Assembly (NCBI GenBank): GCA_030037995.1
Contig: JASHPQ010000095.1
Coordinates: forward strand, 1 to 35,300
DNA length: 35,300 nt
Direction: 5' to 3'
Source: Nitrososphaerales archaeon
Lineage (GTDB): Archaea > Thermoproteota > Nitrososphaeria > Nitrososphaerales > CADDZS01
In this document: positions 31,219 to 35,300 of the stretch, one piece after another
Numbering within the stretch: position 1 is the first letter of the stretch
Layout: the number at the start of each line of letters is the position of its first letter
Notes under the pieces: generated by a model
What the model saw: the letters and a program-made list of their open reading frames with translations, nothing else
Database searches by the model: none
What the model was told of the DNA's origin: nothing
Translations under genes and position numbers: made by a program

Positions 31219-32772
31219 TTGCGTCCCAGTGACTCTCTGAATAAAGTCCTCGTACTGGATTTCGGGGCGCAGTACGCCCACCTAATATGCAGACGAATAC
31301 GGGAACTAGGAGTGTATGCAGAGCTAGTCCCATTCGATATTGAGCCGGAGGAGATACTGCAAAAGAATGCGAAGGGCCTAGTCTTCTCTGGAGGCCCCAG
31401 GAGCGTTTACTCGAAAGGTGCTCCTCTGCCTCGGAAATCGATCTACGATCTGGGTCTCCCCATCTTGGGGATCTGTTATGGCCTCCAGGCACTGGTGCAT
31501 CAAAATGGAGGACGCGTAGGCAGAGCTACAAAGAAGGAGTTTGGAAAGGCTTTTGTCAAGGTGGATCGCAGCTCACCGCTTTTTGCTGGCCTTAGCGAAG
31601 AGTCCACCATTTGCTGGATGAGCCACGGGGATGCCGCAGAAGTTCTCCCGAGCGGGTACTCCTCCGTAGGAACGAGTGACAACTCCCCTTTCGCCGCGAT
31701 CGCTTCGGGAAATCAGTTCGCAGTCCAGTTTCATCCCGAGGTAACGCAGACCGAGAAGGGGATGCAGATCCTCGCGAATTTTGTCTTTGGTGTTTGCCGA
31801 TGCGAAAGGAATTGGACCCCGAAGATCATGATTGAAGACGCGCTGGAAGAGTTGGCGAAGAAGATAGGTTCTTCGGAGAGAGTGATCTGCGCCCTAAGTG
31901 GAGGGATCGATTCGGCGACCACCGCAGAGCTCCTGAGGAGAGTGATCGGTGATAGATTGTACTGCGTGTTTGTGGATCACGGTCTACTCCGAAAGGGAGA
32001 ACGTATTAAAATCGGTTCGGTCTTCGGAGAAAAAATGGGATCCAACCTTGTTGTTCTGGATGACTCTAGGGTTTTCCTTTCCAAGCTCAAGGGGGTTAGA
32101 GATCCGGAAAAGAAAAGACAAATCATCGGCAGTCAGTTCATCCAGTCCTTTGCAAAAGTGAGTAAGAAAATCGGCGGAATAAAATGGCTCGCTCAGGGAA
32201 CCCTGTACACCGATATCATAGAGAGCGCAAAGGGTGCTTCCAAACACGAATCCAAAATCAAGTCGCATCACAATGTTGCAGGGCTCCCGAAGAAGCTGGG
32301 TTTCCGCTTGATAGAACCGTTGAAAGACCTGTACAAAGACGAAGTACGAGCTGTCGCATCCGAGCTCGGTCTGCCTGACGCCCTGATAAAGACGCATCCT
32401 TTTCCGGGACCAGGCCTGGCTGTTCGCATCATTGGCGAAGTGACCAAGGTGAAACTGGAGATCTGCAGAGAGGCGAGCGCCATCGTCGAAGAAGAACTGT
32501 CAAAATCGGGCCTCTACGACAATGTATGGCAAGCGTACGCGGCAGTTGGCGACGACCTAGCTACCGGCGTCCTGGGAGATGAGAGAAGGGTGGGCCATGT
32601 CGTGATTGTGAGAATTGTGGAATCAAAGGAGGCCATGACTGCCGATTGGAGCCGCGTCCCGTACTCTCTGCTAGAATCGATAAGTTCTCGAATTACGAAC
32701 GAGGTGCAGCATGTTACTTGGGTGACTTATGCGATCAGCAGCAAGCCCCCTGCGACCATAGAGCCGCAATGA
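31219..32772 (+). CDS. guaA: GMP synthase (glutamine-hydrolysing), single chain
   Basis: This enzyme turns XMP into GMP with ATP and glutamine. The 517 residues fuse a glutaminase and a synthetase. The class I glutamine amidotransferase part has ILGICYGLQ with the nucleophile Cys near residue 90 and QFHPEV with the catalytic His. The ATP-pyrophosphatase part has CALSGGIDS near 215-223, then LRKGERIKIGSVF and the dimerisation domain ending HPFPGPGLAVRIIGEV to VTYAISSKPPATIE. Many archaea encode the two halves separately; here they are one chain. TTG start, 7 bases after guaB. Confidence 0.96.
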   Translation: MRPSDSLNKVLVLDFGAQYAHLICRRIRELGVYAELVPFDIEPEEILQKNAKGLVFSGGPRSVYSKGAPLPRKSIYDLGLPILGICYGLQALVHQNGGRVGRATKKEFGKAFVKVDRSSPLFAGLSEESTICWMSHGDAAEVLPSGYSSVGTSDNSPFAAIASGNQFAVQFHPEVTQTEKGMQILANFVFGVCRCERNWTPKIMIEDALEELAKKIGSSERVICALSGGIDSATTAELLRRVIGDRLYCVFVDHGLLRKGERIKIGSVFGEKMGSNLVVLDDSRVFLSKLKGVRDPEKKRQIIGSQFIQSFAKVSKKIGGIKWLAQGTLYTDIIESAKGASKHESKIKSHHNVAGLPKKLGFRLIEPLKDLYKDEVRAVASELGLPDALIKTHPFPGPGLAVRIIGEVTKVKLEICREASAIVEEELSKSGLYDNVWQAYAAVGDDLATGVLGDERRVGHVVIVRIVESKEAMTADWSRVPYSLLESISSRITNEVQHVTWVTYAISSKPPATIEPQ

Positions 32773-33924
32773 TCACCGGACGTAATTGTTCCAAAGGAAT
32801 TCGACCACTTCGGGCCCAGTTGGAGGGATTGCCTCCTCCCTGGACACGTAAAGACCGGCGGCGGCGTTGGCCAGAGCAAGGCGTTCTTCGTCATCCAGTC
32901 CCGTCCTGTAGCCGATAAGGTCGGCCGCGTCCCACACGTCACCGGCGCCCGTGATCGTTTTCTGATCGAGCTTGTGACACTGCACAACAGTAGTGTCCTT
33001 GTGCTGACAGGACATACTGAAGCGATGTGTGTGGATGTCCACTCTTTCTCCCGTCAGGTCCGCTATGACTCTGATCGTTTTTTGTAAATCGTCAACGGAG
33101 AAATCCTGAGAAAGTTTGTGCCCAGCCAGAACCATGGACATTATTCTCGCTTCGTTGTCGTTCATGCTGAAGTACTTAATCAAGCCTCTGTCAAGCACGC
33201 GCTTTTTAAGATCTGGAAGATCGTCGGCCTTTTCTGAGACATCCGCGGGATCGAAGAACGTCTCAACTCCCTTTTCTTTGGCAAAAGTGAAAACACTTTC
33301 AGTGAGATCGGTCGCGTTCCTGATCGCACTCCAATTTACAAGACAAACGAGCCTCGATTTAGAAATGTCCTCCCAATGTTTTTCTTTCAGCTGCTTTTGA
33401 TCAAAGTTTTTGAGGTCTCCGGCATCACTAACCATCACGTTTACAATTCTTTGGTTTCTCTTGAATTCAAAAGCTACCGTAAATCCAGGGTCGCCGTCAA
33501 TGATTTCCAGATTAACATTAGGAAGTTTTCGGAAGGTAGATCTGAGCATCTCCGCGGGGAGTGAATTGGCGATCGCGATGAGATTTGATTTTGCTCCGAG
33601 GGATCCTAGGGCATACGCAAGATTAACCGCGTTTCCCCCCTTGACTTCTGATTGTCGGACTCCACGGATGCTCCCTCCACCGCCTTCGTCTCCCTTCAGT
33701 TTAATATCCCTAGCCAGTTTGTCGAAATCCTCGATCCGCATGAATCGGTCCACGAAGTAATCCGGCAAAACTGTGACAAGTCCGAGATCCGGCGCTTTCG
33801 ATAGGGCCTCTTCCATCCTCCGGATCTTTGATTGTCTGAATTCCTCGTCCGTCTGAGGTCCGTTGGCCTGCAAAATCCGATTCTTCTCGTCGTAAAAGAA
33901 TCCTAACAAATCACTTTTTAGCAT
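32773..33924 (-). CDS. PfkB/ribokinase-family sugar or nucleoside kinase
   Basis: The 383 residues contain both PfkB signatures: GGNAVNLAYALGSLGAK (around 115-131) and, near the C-terminus, ITGAGDVWDAADLIGYRTG with the catalytic Asp of GAGD. It lacks features that would fix the substrate. It is longer than typical ribokinases (about 300), with roughly 55 extra N-terminal residues before PDYFVDRF. The start is ATG. It converges on guaA, and the stop codons abut in TGATCA. It also faces away from the PRC-barrel gene, with 41 bases between starts. Confidence 0.85.
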   Translation of the reverse strand: MLKSDLLGFFYDEKNRILQANGPQTDEEFRQSKIRRMEEALSKAPDLGLVTVLPDYFVDRFMRIEDFDKLARDIKLKGDEGGGGSIRGVRQSEVKGGNAVNLAYALGSLGAKSNLIAIANSLPAEMLRSTFRKLPNVNLEIIDGDPGFTVAFEFKRNQRIVNVMVSDAGDLKNFDQKQLKEKHWEDISKSRLVCLVNWSAIRNATDLTESVFTFAKEKGVETFFDPADVSEKADDLPDLKKRVLDRGLIKYFSMNDNEARIMSMVLAGHKLSQDFSVDDLQKTIRVIADLTGERVDIHTHRFSMSCQHKDTTVVQCHKLDQKTITGAGDVWDAADLIGYRTGLDDEERLALANAAAGLYVSREEAIPPTGPEVVEFLWNNYVR

Positions 33925-33965
33925 AAAAGGGCTGTGTTTGAAATCTGGCGGCTGTTACAACCAAA

Positions 33966-34394
33966 ATGTCTTCATCTGGATACATGAAACGCGAAGCTCT
34001 GATCGGCAAGTCCGTAGTTTCCAAGAACGCAGAAATTATAGGCACGGTCTCAGATCTAGCTGTTTCCTCTGACGGACGCGTCGCGCTTCAGGTTCAAAAG
34101 AAAACGCAATCACTGGAGGACCAATCCGAGGATCTCTTCATTGGTCAGGAGGAGATACAAGCAATGGGGGACGTGATCTTGCTAAGGACCCCCTCAGACA
34201 TGGTGGGCAAACCCTCGGCCGTACCTGCCAGCTCCACGGGCACTTCAGCCCCTCCGGTCTCATCCGCGCCCAACAGCCTCACACCCCCTCCGCCACCCAC
34301 TATGTACACCCAGAGCAAGACGTGTCAAAAGTGCGGGTACGTAAATGCTACAAACGCAAAATTCTGTATAAAGTGCGGAGCTACACTAACGTAA
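33966..34394 (+). CDS. PRC-barrel protein with a C-terminal zinc ribbon
   Basis: The 142-residue protein has a PRC-barrel-like N-terminal domain (ALIGKSVVSKNAEIIGTVSDLAV, later FIGQEEIQAMGDVILL, residues about 10-75). A low-complexity Ser/Ala/Pro/Thr linker follows (about 80-112), then a zinc ribbon with CQKCG and CIKCG as two CxxC pairs. PRC barrels occur in RNA-processing and photosynthetic proteins; here the function is unknown. The domain mix suggests a scaffold or nucleic-acid role. Start is ATG at 33966; an in-frame Met seven residues in is an alternative. Confidence 0.8.
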   Translation: MSSSGYMKREALIGKSVVSKNAEIIGTVSDLAVSSDGRVALQVQKKTQSLEDQSEDLFIGQEEIQAMGDVILLRTPSDMVGKPSAVPASSTGTSAPPVSSAPNSLTPPPPPTMYTQSKTCQKCGYVNATNAKFCIKCGATLT

Positions 34395-34408
34395 CATAAA
34401 GTCCGATT

Positions 34409-35300
34409 TCAGCTGTCGATGGTAAATTTTGTCGAAGAGCTAAATTCTTGGACTAGTCGGTGCACTCCCACCTTTAGCTCTTCTTTTGTTCTTTTTTGGG
34501 AGAGGATATCGGCCAAGAGTTCCCCTATCAGCTCCATTTCACTTTCCTTCATTCCGCGTCTTGTCACCTCCGAAGTGCCTAATCTTATGCCGGTGTCTGC
34601 AATTACGTCGTGGTCTTCCAAGAGATCTGCGATCCTCGCGGCATCTTTTTCACCGTAGCCCAGTAGAACTTGGTGAGACTTTGTATATCCAATCGACCGG
34701 CATTTCACCGGGATACCAAGCTCATCCAGCGTTCTCGCGAGTGCTTGGGAGTTCCTGACAACCTGTGTAGAATAATCCCGGCCGAATTTGAGAAGCTCGA
34801 TTAGGGCGTAGCAGAGGCACGCAACACGATTAAGGTGGATGTTATCGACAATCCCCGGAAAGATCTTTGAGTCTATTGTGGAGAACACTTCATCGTCATT
34901 CGAAAGTATGATACCGCCCTGCGGACCGAAGAACGTTTTGTGAGTCGAGCCCATGAGAATCTTGCAACCTTCTGCAAGGGGCGACTGGAACTGTCCCCCA
35001 GCGATCAGTCCCATCACATGCGAGCCATCGTAAGCGGTCACTCCCTGGAAAGCTTGAGGCAGTGCCGAACTGATGTCGTAAGGGAAAGGTATGAAGCTCG
35101 AACCAAATACTACTAGGGAGGGAGACTCAGAAGTGATGAATTTTCTGGATTCGGCTGCGACGATGTTCATGACCTCTGGGTCGTAGGGAAAGTAGAGATT
35201 TTTCAGCCTCAACAGCGGTCCCAACCCCTCCTCCGAGGAGCCTGGGTACCCTCCGTACTTTGGAGGACAGGTAATGACCTTGTCCCCCGAGCTTAGCAGC
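34409..35300 (-). CDS. glyA: Serine (glycine) hydroxymethyltransferase, 3' part (5' end outside window)
   Basis: This PLP enzyme interconverts serine and glycine using a folate or methanopterin C1 carrier. The frame is open to the window edge, giving 296 codons of the C-terminal part. The PLP lysine lies in GSTHKTFFGPQGGIIL, with YDGSHVMGLIAGGQFQSPL before it; the aspartate in this region is usual. The C-terminal domain holds RLGTSEVTRRGM near the end. The N-terminal region visible at the edge, GDKVITCPPKYGGYPG, fits SHMT but differs from the common GGHLTHG. The archaeal form is likely from its divergence. Confidence 0.85.
   Translation of the reverse strand, partial: LLSSGDKVITCPPKYGGYPGSSEEGLGPLLRLKNLYFPYDPEVMNIVAAESRKFITSESPSLVVFGSSFIPFPYDISSALPQAFQGVTAYDGSHVMGLIAGGQFQSPLAEGCKILMGSTHKTFFGPQGGIILSNDDEVFSTIDSKIFPGIVDNIHLNRVACLCYALIELLKFGRDYSTQVVRNSQALARTLDELGIPVKCRSIGYTKSHQVLLGYGEKDAARIADLLEDHDVIADTGIRLGTSEVTRRGMKESEMELIGELLADILSQKRTKEELKVGVHRLVQEFSSSTKFTIDS

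Noticed and set aside
1-35300. Mobile elements, CRISPR arrays, prophage or defence genes
   Set aside because: No transposase, integrase, spaced repeats or toxin-antitoxin pairs were seen; gene content is core and metabolic.

Overview
The window is chromosomal DNA from an archaeon. The evidence is topoisomerase VI, the archaeal-type S10/spc/alpha ribosomal protein order with archaeal/eukaryotic-only proteins (eS4, eL32, eL19, RNase P Rpp29), SecY, a Rio1 kinase, a Pno1-type KH protein, Cbf5, MptE and a tRNA gene with several introns. The gene content and sequence style point to the TACK group, most likely a Nitrososphaerota (Thaumarchaeota/Aigarchaeota-like) lineage. That placement is inference, since no marker was aligned. 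TTG is used as start codon at least as often as ATG, and GTG is essentially absent.

Layout. (1) 1-4084, minus strand: Rio1 kinase and Pno1/Dim2-like KH protein, then topoisomerase VI subunits B and A, with A cut by the window edge. (2) 4085-4615: a 531-base stretch with no convincing gene. (3) 4616-22483, plus strand: a SPOUT methyltransferase followed by a nearly unbroken block uL3-uL4-uL23-uL2-uS19-uL22-uS3-uL29-Rpp29-uS17-uL14-uL24-eS4-uL5-uS14-uS8-uL6-eL32-eL19-uL18-uS5-uL30-uL15-SecY-adenylate kinase-EMC3/YidC-like membrane protein-cytidylate kinase-Cbf5. This joins ribosome synthesis, protein export, nucleotide supply and rRNA modification. (4) 22561-22806: tRNA-Ser(GGA) that appears to carry three introns, in the D-loop, the anticodon stem and the canonical 37/38 site. 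(5) 22848-35300: mixed metabolic genes, namely a methyltransferase, dCTP deaminase, several small unknown proteins, a zinc-ribbon CBS protein, an isocitrate/isopropylmalate dehydrogenase, a divergent MptE/dihydropteroate synthase pair for pterin synthesis, a guaB-guaA GMP pair, a PfkB kinase, a PRC-barrel zinc-ribbon protein and a serine hydroxymethyltransferase cut by the window end.

Many monocistronic genes have an AT-rich TATA-like box 26-30 bases before the start codon, suggesting leaderless or short-leader transcripts. Convergent pairs overlap or abut at their stop codons. I saw no rRNA, CRISPR array, insertion sequence, phage gene or defence system. The most unusual element is the three-intron tRNA gene.
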